Shown: positions 1-9,146, counted from the first letter of the stretch. The stretch is 64,000 nucleotides of DNA from Bacteroidia bacterium (GCA_025999935.1 BNXY01000007.1:10143-74142), one strand, 5' to 3'. Program-made: numbers and translations. The notes: a model not told the origin generated them from the sequence alone.

Positions 1-371
1 TTAAAATAAAGTCGGATTATAAAGAGGCTCAACAAAACTTGCACAAAGTATATTGCACAAAAGAGGAAATTAAGAAAGCAAAAGAAGAAAAGAAAGTCCT
101 TGAAATAGAGAGTAAATCACAGTCTTTATACAGTACAGGAAATGAATATTTTAAAAATAAAAAATACAAGGAGGCAATAAAATATTACCAAAAGTCTATC
201 AAAGTAAAGCCAGATTATGCGGCGGCATACAATAATATGGGGACTGCATACAGGAATGAGGGAAAAAGCGACGAAGCAATGAAATGTTACGAAAAAGCAT
301 TGAAAATCAAGCCAAATGATAAAATTGCAGCCGAAAATATTTATATGATTAAACGATTAATGAAAATATAA
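1..371 (+). CDS. TPR-repeat protein, 5' end outside the window
   Basis: The frame is open from base 3, and the first possible start (TTG at 39) lies inside what already looks like the end of a TPR helix, so the gene begins to the left of the window. The visible 123 residues contain a Lys/Glu-rich linker and then about two tetratricopeptide repeats, with the typical 'EAIKYYQKSIKVKPDYAAAY' and 'DEAMKCYEKALKIKP' pattern. TPRs are protein-interaction scaffolds; no enzymatic domain is visible. It ends 14 bp before the next gene on the same strand, so it may be the first visible member of the nuclease-SMC operon. Its role there is unknown. Confidence 0.7.
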   Translation, partial: KIKSDYKEAQQNLHKVYCTKEEIKKAKEEKKVLEIESKSQSLYSTGNEYFKNKKYKEAIKYYQKSIKVKPDYAAAYNNMGTAYRNEGKSDEAMKCYEKALKIKPNDKIAAENIYMIKRLMKI

Positions 372-385
372 TAAAATAAATATAT

Positions 386-1147
386 ATGGAAAAAATAATC
401 GAATATTACAAGCAGCAAAATCCCAATGCAAACATTGATAAAAAGGGATATTTTCAAAACTACAACGACAATTATATTGACAGAAATCTTCCCACTGAAA
501 TCGTAAATGATTTGAAACAAGGAAATGGGAATGAATTAGAAAGCAAATTTTGTGCTGTTCATTCTTCTTCTGCGTTATGTGTAAATGCTTTTGCACAAAC
601 ACGATTATATCCACACGAATTTAAGTTTGAAAATCATACCGATTTTACAGACGTCAAATTTGAAAAGAAATTATCCACAAAAATTAGTATGCCTAATCTT
701 GATTTTTACCTCGAAAATGACAAGGTTATTATAGGTTTTGAAAGCAAATATACAGAATATTTTGAGGCAAAAATAGAACACACGAACAAAAATCTTCAAA
801 AATATCATAACAATAAAAAGTTAGAATATTTGCCGAACGGTTTTATGTCAATCATTCAATATTATTTATTAAAATCAGAGGAAATGAATTTAGATGTTGC
901 CCAATTAATAAAACATACAATCGGATTGATAAATAATAAAGGCAATAAAAAACCGATATTGGTATATATTTATTGGCAACCGACAAATTGGGAAAGTATT
1001 GATATTTGCAAAAAACACATTCAGGAAATAGAGGAATTTTCAAGAATAATCAAAGGGTTCATTGAATTTATACCAATATCTTATACAGAGTTTTGGAACA
1101 AATATCCTAATGAAAAAGTAAGAAAAAGATACGAACAAACAATATGA
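386..1147 (+). CDS. PGN_0703-like putative restriction endonuclease (PD-(D/E)XK fold)
   Basis: A 253-residue protein. The pattern matches what I know of the PGN_0703 family of putative restriction endonucleases: a 'GNELESKFCAVHSSSAL' block near residues 48-65, then 'NLDFYL' (Asp near 106) and 'FESKYTEYF' (Glu119-x-Lys121). The Asp and Glu-x-Lys fit a PD-(D/E)XK catalytic core. A later 'AQLIKHTIGL' block and a 'YIYWQP' strand are also family-like. No methyltransferase is nearby, so it is not an ordinary type II restriction-modification pair. Its stop overlaps the start of the metallophosphoesterase (ATGA), which indicates translational coupling. Predicted role: DNA cleavage within the downstream SMC system; this is inference from context. 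Confidence 0.72.
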   Translation: MEKIIEYYKQQNPNANIDKKGYFQNYNDNYIDRNLPTEIVNDLKQGNGNELESKFCAVHSSSALCVNAFAQTRLYPHEFKFENHTDFTDVKFEKKLSTKISMPNLDFYLENDKVIIGFESKYTEYFEAKIEHTNKNLQKYHNNKKLEYLPNGFMSIIQYYLLKSEEMNLDVAQLIKHTIGLINNKGNKKPILVYIYWQPTNWESIDICKKHIQEIEEFSRIIKGFIEFIPISYTEFWNKYPNEKVRKRYEQTI

Positions 1148-1911
1148 CAATCCAATACGCCTCCGACCTCCATTTAGAATTTCCCGAAAACAGGAAATTT
1201 ATGAAAGACAACCCGCTGCAACCAATGGGCGATGTGCTTGTGTTGGCAGGCGACATTGGCTATTTGGCAGAATACGCACTGTATGCCGATTTTTGGGATT
1301 ATGTGTCGGCAAATTTCCGCGAAACAATCGTTGCAATCGGCAACCACGAACTTTATACTTATTTCGATTTGTCGGAAATTTCCGATGGTTTGGTTATGAC
1401 AATCCGCCACAATGTAAAAGTGTATTACAACTCTGTTGTTCAGATAGATAATGTTGATTTTATAGTTTCAACGCTTTGGTCAAAAATTCCGATTGTTGAT
1501 GCCTATATGACTGAAAAAGGTGTAAATGATTTTTACAGAATAATGTACAAAGGCAAGCGATTGAGTTACAATGTTTTCAACGAAGAACACGAGCGTTGTT
1601 TTGATTTTATCCGTAGGGGCGTTGCGTGCAACGCCCAAAAAACAGAACGAAAAACAGTTGTTGTAACGCACCACGTTCCTTCGTTTGCACTGTCTTCTCT
1701 TGATTTTGCAGGCAGTAGAATTAACGGCGCATTTACCACAGAACTTGGCAATTACATTGCCGACAGCCCGATTGATATTTGGATTTACGGACATTCGCAC
1801 AGAAATATTGACAAAGTGATTGGCAAAACGCAATGTGTTAGTAATCAACTCGGATATATTTCGCACAATGAACATATTGATTTCAATAATGGAAAAATAA
1901 TTATAATTTGA
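1144..1911 (+). CDS. Calcineurin-like metallophosphoesterase
   Basis: A 255-residue single-domain metallophosphoesterase. All the metal-binding motifs are visible: D-x-H (residues 8-10), GD (36-37), GNHE (66-69), a THH motif near 176 and GHSH near 216. The family includes Mre11/SbcD nucleases, protein phosphatases and nucleotide phosphodiesterases. There is no capping or DNA-binding extension like that of SbcD, so the substrate cannot be read from sequence. It overlaps the upstream nuclease gene by 4 bp and lies 10 bp before the SMC gene. That order resembles Mre11-Rad50 pairing, but the SMC partner is MukB/JetC-like rather than Rad50-like. Confidence 0.85.
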   Translation: MTIQYASDLHLEFPENRKFMKDNPLQPMGDVLVLAGDIGYLAEYALYADFWDYVSANFRETIVAIGNHELYTYFDLSEISDGLVMTIRHNVKVYYNSVVQIDNVDFIVSTLWSKIPIVDAYMTEKGVNDFYRIMYKGKRLSYNVFNEEHERCFDFIRRGVACNAQKTERKTVVVTHHVPSFALSSLDFAGSRINGAFTTELGNYIADSPIDIWIYGHSHRNIDKVIGKTQCVSNQLGYISHNEHIDFNNGKIIII

Positions 1912-1921
1912 TATAAAAACA

Positions 1922-4900
1922 ATGAAATACCTGAATAAAATAATCTTCATAAACTCTGCCGATAAATCGTTGCCATACTCCGAAGTTAATCTTGACGGAA
2001 ATGTGCATTTTATTGGCACACAGGGAGTTGGTAAAAGTACTTTGTTGCGTACAATTTTGTTTTTTTACAACGCCGACAAAACAAAACTTGGAATAAAGGC
2101 GGGGCAAAAATCGTATGACGAGTATTATTTCCCGTACCAAAATTCATTTATTATTTACGAAGTGCAGACCGACAACAGCGCTTTTTGTGTGCTGACCTTC
2201 AAATCGCAAGGCAGAGTAGCATTTCGTTTTTTCGATTCTGCCTACAACAAAGAAAATTTTATTGACAGCGAGGGCAAAGCATTTGAAACTTGGGACAAAA
2301 TTCGCGACAGTTTTGGCAGAAATATCAGTTACACACGCATTATCAGCAGTTATGAGGAATTTCGCAACATACTTTACGGCAACAATAAGGAACTGCAAAA
2401 AGATTTTCGCAAATATGCGCTCATTGAAAGCAAACAATATCAGAACATTCCCCGCACAATCAGCAATGTTTTTCTGAATACAAAATTAGATGCGGAATTT
2501 GTTAAAGAAACCATTATCAAGTCGTTGAACGAAGACGAAATAAAGATTGATTTGATGACCTATTCTCAACATTTAAAAGATTTTGAAGCCCATTTGAATG
2601 ATATAAAAAAATGGACAGACAAAAACCGTAACGGCGAAAATTCACTTGAAAAACAGGCAGATAAAGTATCAGAACACTATTCTGCACTTAAATATTTGGA
2701 ACAGGAAAAAGAAGATTTAGCAAAAAAACTCGGTTGGGCATTGAAAAATGTGAATGAGCAACAACCCAAATTTCAGGAGTTATTGCATTCCGAAACTTTG
2801 AAAAAAGGACAAAAACAGGGAAAATTAGACGAAATCGACAATGATTTTGATAAAAAGAAAGGAAATATTCAAAAAGAAATTGGGATTTTTTCAGAAAAAC
2901 TAAAAACCATAAAAACCAAACGAGAGGAATATGAAATACTGAATATCAATGAAATTATAAAACGTGTAGCAACAAAAAATTCATTAGATTTAGAAAAAGC
3001 AAATCTTGATAAAGAAAAAGCCATTTTAACTTCAAAATTTATTGAAATTCAGCAACGGTATGAAGCATTACTCAAACAGTTGGGAAATCAATTAAAGGAA
3101 TTTGAAAATAGCAAGCAACAAGAACTCAATACAGCCAAAGCCAATTTTGTAGATTTCAAGGATGAAATTTCCAAACAATATGAAACGATTTCCGAGAATA
3201 TTAAAACGCAAAACAAAACGGAACTCGAGACAGCACAATCGCTTGTAAAAGAGAAAGAAAATGCCATTACAAATCAAAAAATCAAGCGAGCCGAAACCAA
3301 AAATAAACGATTTTACGAAACTGAAATTGAAGGTTGCAATAAAGATATTTTTGAATTAAAAAGCAAAATTTCAAATGCAGAAAACACTATTGTTCAGGCG
3401 AAAAAAGAGCAAAAAAATCTTGAAACAGCGTGGCAACTCGAAGAAAAAGGCATAAAAGCAGACAATAACCGTGAAATAGAAAAGCAAACGGAAAAACAGA
3501 CAAAACTCAAATCGAAAGTCGCTGAAATAGAGAACAAAATTGAAAATTGCAAAGATTCGCTTTATGGTTGGCTTGGGCGAGAAATACCCGATTGGCAAAA
3601 CACAATCGGACAAGTAATTGATGATAATGTATTATTTAACAAAAACTTAAATCCGCAAAAAGCTCAATCCGTCATTGCGGGCAACGACCCGCAATCTCCT
3701 CTGAATTTTTACGGAATTAATATTGATTTACAGGAAATTGGCAAAGAGGTAAAAACCATAACCGATTACGAAAATGAAAAAGCCGAATGGCAAAATCAAA
3801 TTACGGCAATCCAAAAATCAATTTCTGCTTTGAACGCTCAAATGGACAAAGATTTGGAAAATTTAAGAAGAAAATATCACACAAAAATCAAAGAGCAGAA
3901 AGACATAATTTCACACAACGAATATCAGAAAACGATAAACACTCCCAAAGTTGAGGCAAAAAAAGTGGAGTTATCAGAACTTGAAAATAAAGCAAAATCG
4001 GAAAAGCAAAAAGCACTGCAAAATATTGAAAATGAAATCAATCGTTTGTCGGAAGAAAAAATAAAAGACGAAGAAAAGGTTGAAAAAATCAAATTGCACA
4101 TTGAAAAACAACTGAAAGACAAACAAAAAGAGAAAGAATCCAAAATCAAAGTTGAACAGCAAAAATTGTTTGATGTTGAAACAGAAATAAATTCGTGCAT
4201 TCGTGGCAAAAAAACAGAAATTGATAACAAAGTAGAGCAAATTAAACAACAGAAAAATCAAGAACTTGACACAAAAGGCGCTGATACAAAACGAATTTCA
4301 GAGATTGATTTACGAATTTCAGAATTGGAAAGCGAACTTGCTTTTATCGAAACAAACCGCGACAAAGTGGCTGAATATAACAAAGATAAGCGAGAACTTT
4401 TTGACCGTGAAGCAGAGTTCAAAAACCAGAAAGCAGGCTTTGAAAGCCAATTAGAAACTGAAAAACAGAAATACGAACAGCAAAAATCAAAATTGATTGC
4501 CGAACTCGGCGAGATAAAGGCAAATCTTCAATCTTTTGAGAATAAAATCAATGAGTATAACAATGATTTACAACAATTTGAATCATTCTCAAAGACCGAA
4601 ATTTATACCTCGATAGAACAATTTGTTTCCGATTTTTCAGAAGAGAACAAAAGCGATTTTTCGTGTGTAAAACTTATAACGGAAATCAACACAAACGACA
4701 ACTCCAATACAAAGCGATACAACGATTTACAAGAAGCAATCAATAAATTTGCAGGCAATTTTTCTGAAAACAACCTATTCAGTTTCAAAACCAAGTGCAT
4801 TACACGCGAAGATTATTTTGCCTTTGCCGACAATTTGAAAGAATTTATTGACGAAAATAAAATCGGCGAATATAAACGGCGTTTTGATGAACGATTTGCT

Positions 4901-5614
4901 GAAATAATTAAAATAATAGGGAGAGAAACTCAGCAACTTATTGAAAAAGAGGGCGAAATAAGTCAAGTAATCAATGAAATAAACAACGATTTTGTTACAC
5001 GAAACTTTGTCGGTGCAATCAAAAGTATGGAACTTAAAACCAACGAAAGCGCCAATGTAATTTATCGCTTACTTGTTGATATTAAGAAATATAATGACGA
5101 AAACACATACGATTTAGGTGCGATTAATTTGTTTTCGACAGGAAACACAGCAACTGCAAACGAAAAAGCAATTGAATTTCTGAAGCAATTAATCAAAGCC
5201 ATGTCCGAGACCAAAGAGCGAGAAATTACACTTTCGGATTCTTTTGAATTACTGTTCAAAATTGTTGAAAACGACAATGATACAGGTTGGGTCGAAAAAC
5301 TGACCAATGTTGGTTCGGAAGGTACAGATACTTTGGTTAAAGCAATGATTAACATAATGTTGCTCAATGTTTTCAAAGAACGTGCCGCACGCAAAAACAA
5401 AGGCGATTTCTCTTTGCATTGTATGATGGACGAAATCGGCAAACTGCACCCCAATAATGTAAAAGGCATTCTGAAGTTTGCCAACGACCGTAATATCTTG
5501 CTAATCAATAGTTCTCCAACTTCCTATAACGCAGCAGATTACAAATATACATACATTTTACGCAAAGATGTCAATAATAAAACAAGTATCAACAGAATAG
5601 TAACTAAAAAATGA
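1922..5614 (+). CDS. MukB/JetC-like SMC ATPase
   Basis: A 1230-residue ATPase with SMC architecture. The N-terminal head has Walker A 'GTQGVGKST' at residues 32-40. A very long Lys/Glu/Gln-rich coiled coil runs from about 230 to 960, broken near 545-620 by a non-coil segment that could be the hinge. The C-terminal head has a signature-like 'GSEGTDTLVKAM' near 1131 and Walker B 'LHCMMDEIGKLHP' near 1165-1177, followed by 'ILLINSSP'. The C-terminal head resembles MukB and Wadjet JetC. There is no CxxC zinc hook, which argues against Rad50/SbcC. Its stop overlaps the start of the Toprim gene (ATGA). Predicted role: DNA loop extrusion or sensing for a JetD-type nuclease. JetA/JetB (kleisin and KITE) are not visible; they could lie left of the window or be absent. 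Confidence 0.78.
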   Translation: MKYLNKIIFINSADKSLPYSEVNLDGNVHFIGTQGVGKSTLLRTILFFYNADKTKLGIKAGQKSYDEYYFPYQNSFIIYEVQTDNSAFCVLTFKSQGRVAFRFFDSAYNKENFIDSEGKAFETWDKIRDSFGRNISYTRIISSYEEFRNILYGNNKELQKDFRKYALIESKQYQNIPRTISNVFLNTKLDAEFVKETIIKSLNEDEIKIDLMTYSQHLKDFEAHLNDIKKWTDKNRNGENSLEKQADKVSEHYSALKYLEQEKEDLAKKLGWALKNVNEQQPKFQELLHSETLKKGQKQGKLDEIDNDFDKKKGNIQKEIGIFSEKLKTIKTKREEYEILNINEIIKRVATKNSLDLEKANLDKEKAILTSKFIEIQQRYEALLKQLGNQLKEFENSKQQELNTAKANFVDFKDEISKQYETISENIKTQNKTELETAQSLVKEKENAITNQKIKRAETKNKRFYETEIEGCNKDIFELKSKISNAENTIVQAKKEQKNLETAWQLEEKGIKADNNREIEKQTEKQTKLKSKVAEIENKIENCKDSLYGWLGREIPDWQNTIGQVIDDNVLFNKNLNPQKAQSVIAGNDPQSPLNFYGINIDLQEIGKEVKTITDYENEKAEWQNQITAIQKSISALNAQMDKDLENLRRKYHTKIKEQKDIISHNEYQKTINTPKVEAKKVELSELENKAKSEKQKALQNIENEINRLSEEKIKDEEKVEKIKLHIEKQLKDKQKEKESKIKVEQQKLFDVETEINSCIRGKKTEIDNKVEQIKQQKNQELDTKGADTKRISEIDLRISELESELAFIETNRDKVAEYNKDKRELFDREAEFKNQKAGFESQLETEKQKYEQQKSKLIAELGEIKANLQSFENKINEYNNDLQQFESFSKTEIYTSIEQFVSDFSEENKSDFSCVKLITEINTNDNSNTKRYNDLQEAINKFAGNFSENNLFSFKTKCITREDYFAFADNLKEFIDENKIGEYKRRFDERFAEIIKIIGRETQQLIEKEGEISQVINEINNDFVTRNFVGAIKSMELKTNESANVIYRLLVDIKKYNDENTYDLGAINLFSTGNTATANEKAIEFLKQLIKAMSETKEREITLSDSFELLFKIVENDNDTGWVEKLTNVGSEGTDTLVKAMINIMLLNVFKERAARKNKGDFSLHCMMDEIGKLHPNNVKGILKFANDRNILLINSSPTSYNAADYKYTYILRKDVNNKTSINRIVTKK

Positions 5615-6465
5615 CAAAAATTCCGTTACATATTGCAGAGAAATTATTATTGCTCCAGCAAGGTGCAACAATCGCGGCGAGTTCAGCAAAACACGCTATA
5701 ATTGAAGAACTTGTTGCAGAAAACATTGTGCAACGAAACGGCAGAGTTCAGAAAAAATTATCGGTTGCAAATACAAATTCATTAACTACCTATTTGCAAA
5801 ATAAATTAGGTATCACTGATTTACAGCACTATATTGAGATTCTAAAACAAGAAGATTTCACAAGAAGTGATTTCACAGAAGTTTCAAGCAATTCAAAACT
5901 TAAACAAGTTCGTACTTTTAAAGGTTTTTTGATAAATTGTTATGAACCAATTCAAGCAAAAATCAATGGAAGTGAAACAGTAATCAACCCAATAGCTGGG
6001 ACATTCCAATTTATCTACGATTTTGAAACTTTTGAAATTTCGCAAGATATTACGATAGTCTGCATTGAAAATCCTGAAAATTTTAGATATATTGAAAAAC
6101 AAAAATATTTGTTTGAAAATATAAAGCCATTGTTTGTAAGTCGTTATCCTCAAAATCAAAGCAAAGATTTACTCAAATGGTTACAAACAATTCCTAACAA
6201 ATATCTGCATTTTGGCGATTTTGATTTTGCAGGTATTGGAATTTATTTGAATGAATATAAAAAATACCTTGGCAATAAGGCAAGTTTTTTTATACCTGAA
6301 AATATTGAACAACTGATTGAAAACTACGGAAATAAAGAATTATATGACATTCAAAAAATCAATTTTGACAAACAAACGATTACCGAAGACAATCTTTTAA
6401 AATTGATTTTGTTAATTCATAAATACAAGAAAGGATTGGAACAGGAAATATTTATAAAAAAGTAA
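5611..6465 (+). CDS. JetD-like Toprim-fold protein (Wadjet nuclease subunit relative)
   Basis: A 284-residue protein. The first ~130 residues look like a winged-helix region ('LLLLQQGATIAASSAKHAII'). A Toprim-like domain follows, with a glutamate in 'ITIVCIENPENF' near residue 153 and a D-x-D in 'LHFGDFDFAGIGIY' near 203-205, the spacing and context of the JetD/topoisomerase VI-A catalytic Toprim. JetD is the subunit that cleaves plasmid DNA in Wadjet. This protein is shorter than typical JetD, so the N-terminal arm is reduced. It overlaps the SMC gene by 4 bp, giving the JetC-JetD order of Wadjet operons. It ends the operon; 12 bp later a decayed regulator gene begins. Confidence 0.68.
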   Translation: MTKIPLHIAEKLLLLQQGATIAASSAKHAIIEELVAENIVQRNGRVQKKLSVANTNSLTTYLQNKLGITDLQHYIEILKQEDFTRSDFTEVSSNSKLKQVRTFKGFLINCYEPIQAKINGSETVINPIAGTFQFIYDFETFEISQDITIVCIENPENFRYIEKQKYLFENIKPLFVSRYPQNQSKDLLKWLQTIPNKYLHFGDFDFAGIGIYLNEYKKYLGNKASFFIPENIEQLIENYGNKELYDIQKINFDKQTITEDNLLKLILLIHKYKKGLEQEIFIKK

Positions 6466-6561
6466 AATCAAAATATTATGTCCGAATCTCAAAACATAGA
6501 GTACAAAAGCAGTTGGCACGATGATTACCTTGATTGGATTTGCGGTTTCGCCAATGCGCAA

Positions 6562-7030
6562 TTGTCTGAATCAGGATTTGCAGGATTCAAAGATTAACAG
6601 GATAATACAAATATGACATTGGATGAAATTACATATAAGATTAATGGTTGTGCAATGAAAGTGCATAAAACTTTGGGCAATGGCTTTCAGGAAGTTATTT
6701 ATCAGCGTTGTCTCGCTATTGAATTAAAACGTGCAGGCTTGGAGTTTGAAAGAGAAAAAGAACAGACCATTTATTATGATGGCTTTGAAGTCGGAACTCG
6801 CAGGGCTGATTTCATTGTTGAAAATCAAGTAGTAGTAGAATTGAAAGCAATAGTTAATCTTGAAGATGTACATTTGGCACAAGCAAAAAATTATGTTGTA
6901 GCGTACAATTTTTCGATAGGCTTGTTAATTAATTTCGGCGCAACAAGTTTGCAGTTTAAAAAGGTGTATAACCCAAAGTATAAACAGAATCAAGTAAATT
7001 CTAAAATCCTGTAAATCTTGATTCAGACAA
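6562..7030 (+). mobile_element. GxxExxY gene cassette bounded by 26-bp imperfect inverted repeats
   Basis: The left end (6562-6587) reads TTGTCTGAATCAGGATTTGC and onward. The right end (7005-7030) is its reverse complement with only two differences. Between them lies one gene, whose TAA stop (7012-7014) is inside the right repeat. The cassette is inserted in the AlbA_2 gene immediately after the codons for 'FANAQ'. No transposase is present, so if it moves it must do so in trans or by recombination between repeats. Confidence 0.75.
6613..7014 (+). CDS. GxxExxY family protein
   Basis: A 133-residue protein with the motif that names the family, G-F-Q-E-V-I-Y at residues 24-30. It also has a PD-(D/E)XK-like arrangement 'RADFIVENQVVVELKA', with an Asp and a later Glu-x-Lys. 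The family is widespread, of unknown function, and often found alone between short inverted repeats. Start ATG 6613 was chosen because the left inverted repeat ends just upstream. The stop codon is supplied by the right repeat, so the gene and its boundary appear to have travelled together. A nuclease-like role is suggested by the fold only. Confidence 0.85.
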   Translation: MTLDEITYKINGCAMKVHKTLGNGFQEVIYQRCLAIELKRAGLEFEREKEQTIYYDGFEVGTRRADFIVENQVVVELKAIVNLEDVHLAQAKNYVVAYNFSIGLLINFGATSLQFKKVYNPKYKQNQVNSKIL

Positions 7031-7637
7031 GGTTTTACGCACACTCGACTATAAATTTCTTATCAAAAATATTTCTTTTGAAGGAATGAATCGCGTTGAA
7101 ACGCTCGAATATCCTGTTCCTGCCCTTCGCGAGATGCTTTTAAACTCACTTATCCATCGTAATTATATGGGTGCGCCAACGCAACTTCGTGTCTATGAAC
7201 ACAAACTACAACTTTGGATTGCCCACGCCTACCCTCGAAGAAGATATGGGCGGTTTTATGGTCAAACTTTTCAAAGACAGATTTACGAAAGAACAACTGC
7301 AAAAATTAAGGCTGAATGACAGGCAAATAAAAGCCGTTTTGTATGTGAAAGAGAAAGGGAAAATTACTAATAGTGAGTATCAGACTCTAAATTCAGTTGC
7401 AAAGCCCACAGCAACAAGAGATTTATCCGAACTTGCAGATACTTACAAAATTCTTAAAAACAGTGGATTTGGCGCAGGAAGTATCTATGAATTAACAACT
7501 TAAAATAATTGGCTCATAATTGGCTCAAAAAGGAGAAAATAAAGATGCCAAATATGAAATCAATAATGTCGGATAAATGTCAGATAAAATCGAGATAGAA
7601 AAACATGGGATTAAGCATTTATTTTTGAAACATCAAT

Positions 7638-8166
7638 ATGTCTGAAACAGGCCTCCATAAACGAATTGAAGAACTTAAATCGGAAAATCATATCCTCCGT
7701 ACCGAAAACAAACGATTGCGGGAGGTTTTGGGCTTGCCGACTGAAAATACTGTTCAAAAACAGGAGATAATTGCTATTGAAAAAGAAAATACTGCATCGG
7801 AAATTACCTCATCCATAAATAAATACAGCCTTCCAGATGAAAAGATAAAACTCTTCATGTCGCTGTTTCGCGGACGAACTGATGTTTATGCCAAACGCTG
7901 TTACAGCAGGAATTTCAATTACTGTCATCACTCGTCCTTCCGAATCTTACAAAGACTCAAGGCTGATTCAGGAATGTATTGCATTGTTGCAATCTGCCGT
8001 TTCCATTATCATAAAATCCAATATCCATCAAAAATATATCATCATTGACAATCGCCTTGTTTGGTACGGGAGCATTAACCTGCTCAGTTTTGGTAGTTCG
8101 GAAGAAAGTATTATGCGCTTGGAATCAAGAGAATTGGCGGCGGAATTGGAAACGATGATGAAGTAG
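7638..8166 (+). pseudogene. TOTE conflict-system helicase/primase remnant (internal deletion)
   Basis: The first part (7638 to about 7895) encodes a coiled N-terminus 'HKRIEELKSENHILRTENKR' and then 'KLFMSLFRGRTDVYAKR', the beginning of the archaeo-eukaryotic primase region of TOTE-type proteins. Directly after this, in another frame (about 7885-8166), comes a phospholipase-D-like C-terminus: 'NIHQKYIIIDNRLVWYGSIN' and 'LLSFGSSEESIMRLES'. Full-length TOTE proteins carry the primase and a large DEAD/DEAH helicase between these parts, so most of the gene has been deleted, with a frameshift at the junction. Confidence 0.72.
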
Positions 8167-8519
8167 AAAAATAAAAACAATACTTTGCTATCTCATAAAT
8201 TATCTCTATCTTTCCTCTAATAATCCCCCCATTTACCCTGGGATGTTCCCCTGCACAAGACAGAGAATCAGCGGATAAACGACAGCAAGCTATATGAAAA
8301 GGCATAGAGGTGCCGGAATCCATTGAAAAACAATGGGTTCAAGGTCGAGTTGAAAATAAAATACTTTCCTCTGCTAGCTTTCCTGTCTCACACGCGCTTT
8401 CATTGCCGACAGAGTCTATTGTTCATTTTGCGAAGACGGGATATGGCTTTCGCCATTCGCCACAAAGATATGGGACTGAAACAATGCCGGAAGAAACTGT
8501 GTCAGGCACAGAATCTCAA
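8167..8519. other. Gene-free stretch between TOTE and IS110 remnants
   Basis: I see no coding sequence with recognisable homology here. Long + strand frames at 8310-8712 overlap the antisense of the transposase remnant and have no family signature. The stretch may include the former end of the IS110 element, but I cannot identify a terminus. Confidence 0.4.
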
Positions 8520-9146
8520 TCAGGCAGAAACTGCCTGCATATTTTTTTTCGGGTCAAAAGGCTGTTTTGTTTTCAGTACATTGAAAATAATGACCAGAAT
8601 CTGCCTGAGATACTTGTTCCCGTGCAAGGTTTTACGCGACTGTATTTTGCCTGCCGATTCCTCGTTTCTCGGGCGCAGTCCTGACCATCCAACCAAAGCG
8701 TTCGCTTTTTGAAAAGCGGACATGTCATTGCCAATTTCAGCCAGGATACACAAGGCACTGAATTTTTGAACGCCCGGTATGGTGCACGGCAAGAGTTTGA
8801 CAGGGTCGCGTTCTCCGCTGATAATCGCCCTGATGATCTTGCGCATGGACACGTTGTTTCCTTGATTGGAAACGTAGTTGCTGAAACGGATATTGCAACG
8901 CTGCAACTGATTGTCCAACTGTTGTTCCAACCGTACCCTGCTTTTGGTCAACCGGCGGTGTTAACGGGTGTATTGCCGCATCTGCTGCAACACGTCGCCC
9001 GCAACGAAACTGCTCCGTATCAACTCTTTCTGCAAACATTCCGCAATCCACTGGGCATCCTTCACATCGCTCTTGCGACCCGGAAGTTGCTTGATAAAAT
9101 ACGGATTGGCAAGTGTCAACTCAAAGTCCGATTCCAAAATTTGTCC
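8520..9146 (-). pseudogene. IS110-family transposase remnant
   Basis: Read on the - strand, the conserved IS110 middle and C-terminal regions are clear: 'FELTLANPYFIKQLPGRKSD', 'VKDAQWIAECLQKELIR', 'RQYTR', then 'TIPGVQKFSALCILAEIG' and the Tnp_20-like 'ALVGWSGLRPRNEESAGKI'. A single in-frame TAA at 8961-8963 separates the halves ('RQYTR*HRRLTKSR'), so one nonsense mutation accounts for the split. The N-terminal DEDD catalytic part is gone, and the C-terminus past 'GNKYLRQILVIIF' does not look like the normal end. The element is dead. Confidence 0.82.

Larger units (their letters stand above)
6478..7503 (+). pseudogene. AlbA_2/Schlafen-type ATP-binding regulator, broken by insertion, deletion and frameshift
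   Basis: The 5' end (6478-6560) encodes 'MSESQNIEYKSSWHDDYLD', the start of AlbA_2-domain ATP-binding regulators. It is interrupted by the GxxExxY cassette at 6562-7030. Past the cassette the ATPase part resumes ('YPVPALREMLLNSLIHRNYM', 7086 on). It then shifts frame near 7220-7240 and ends in the usual winged-helix tail ('RQIKAVLYVKEKGKITN...', 7171-7503 frame). By comparison with family members, about 200 residues of the AlbA_2 and N-terminal ATPase region are missing at the insertion point. It cannot make the original protein. A second, differently deleted copy lies at 36063. Confidence 0.8.

Noticed and set aside
3925..4261. Long - strand frames inside the SMC coiled coil.
   Set aside because: Shadows of Lys/Glu-rich coding sequence; their translations are Phe/Ser-rich low complexity.
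1144..5614. Reading the phosphoesterase and SMC genes as SbcD-SbcC (Mre11-Rad50).
   Set aside because: The SMC has no CxxC zinc hook, its C-terminal head resembles MukB/JetC, the phosphoesterase lacks the SbcD capping extension, and a JetD-like gene follows.
6478..7503. Separate genes at 7086-7319 and 7171-7503.
   Set aside because: Both are frames of one decayed AlbA_2/ATPase gene, joined by a frameshift and continuous with the fragment before the cassette.
8310..8712. Two + strand frames of about 125 codons.
   Set aside because: They are mostly antisense to the IS110 transposase remnant and show no family signature.
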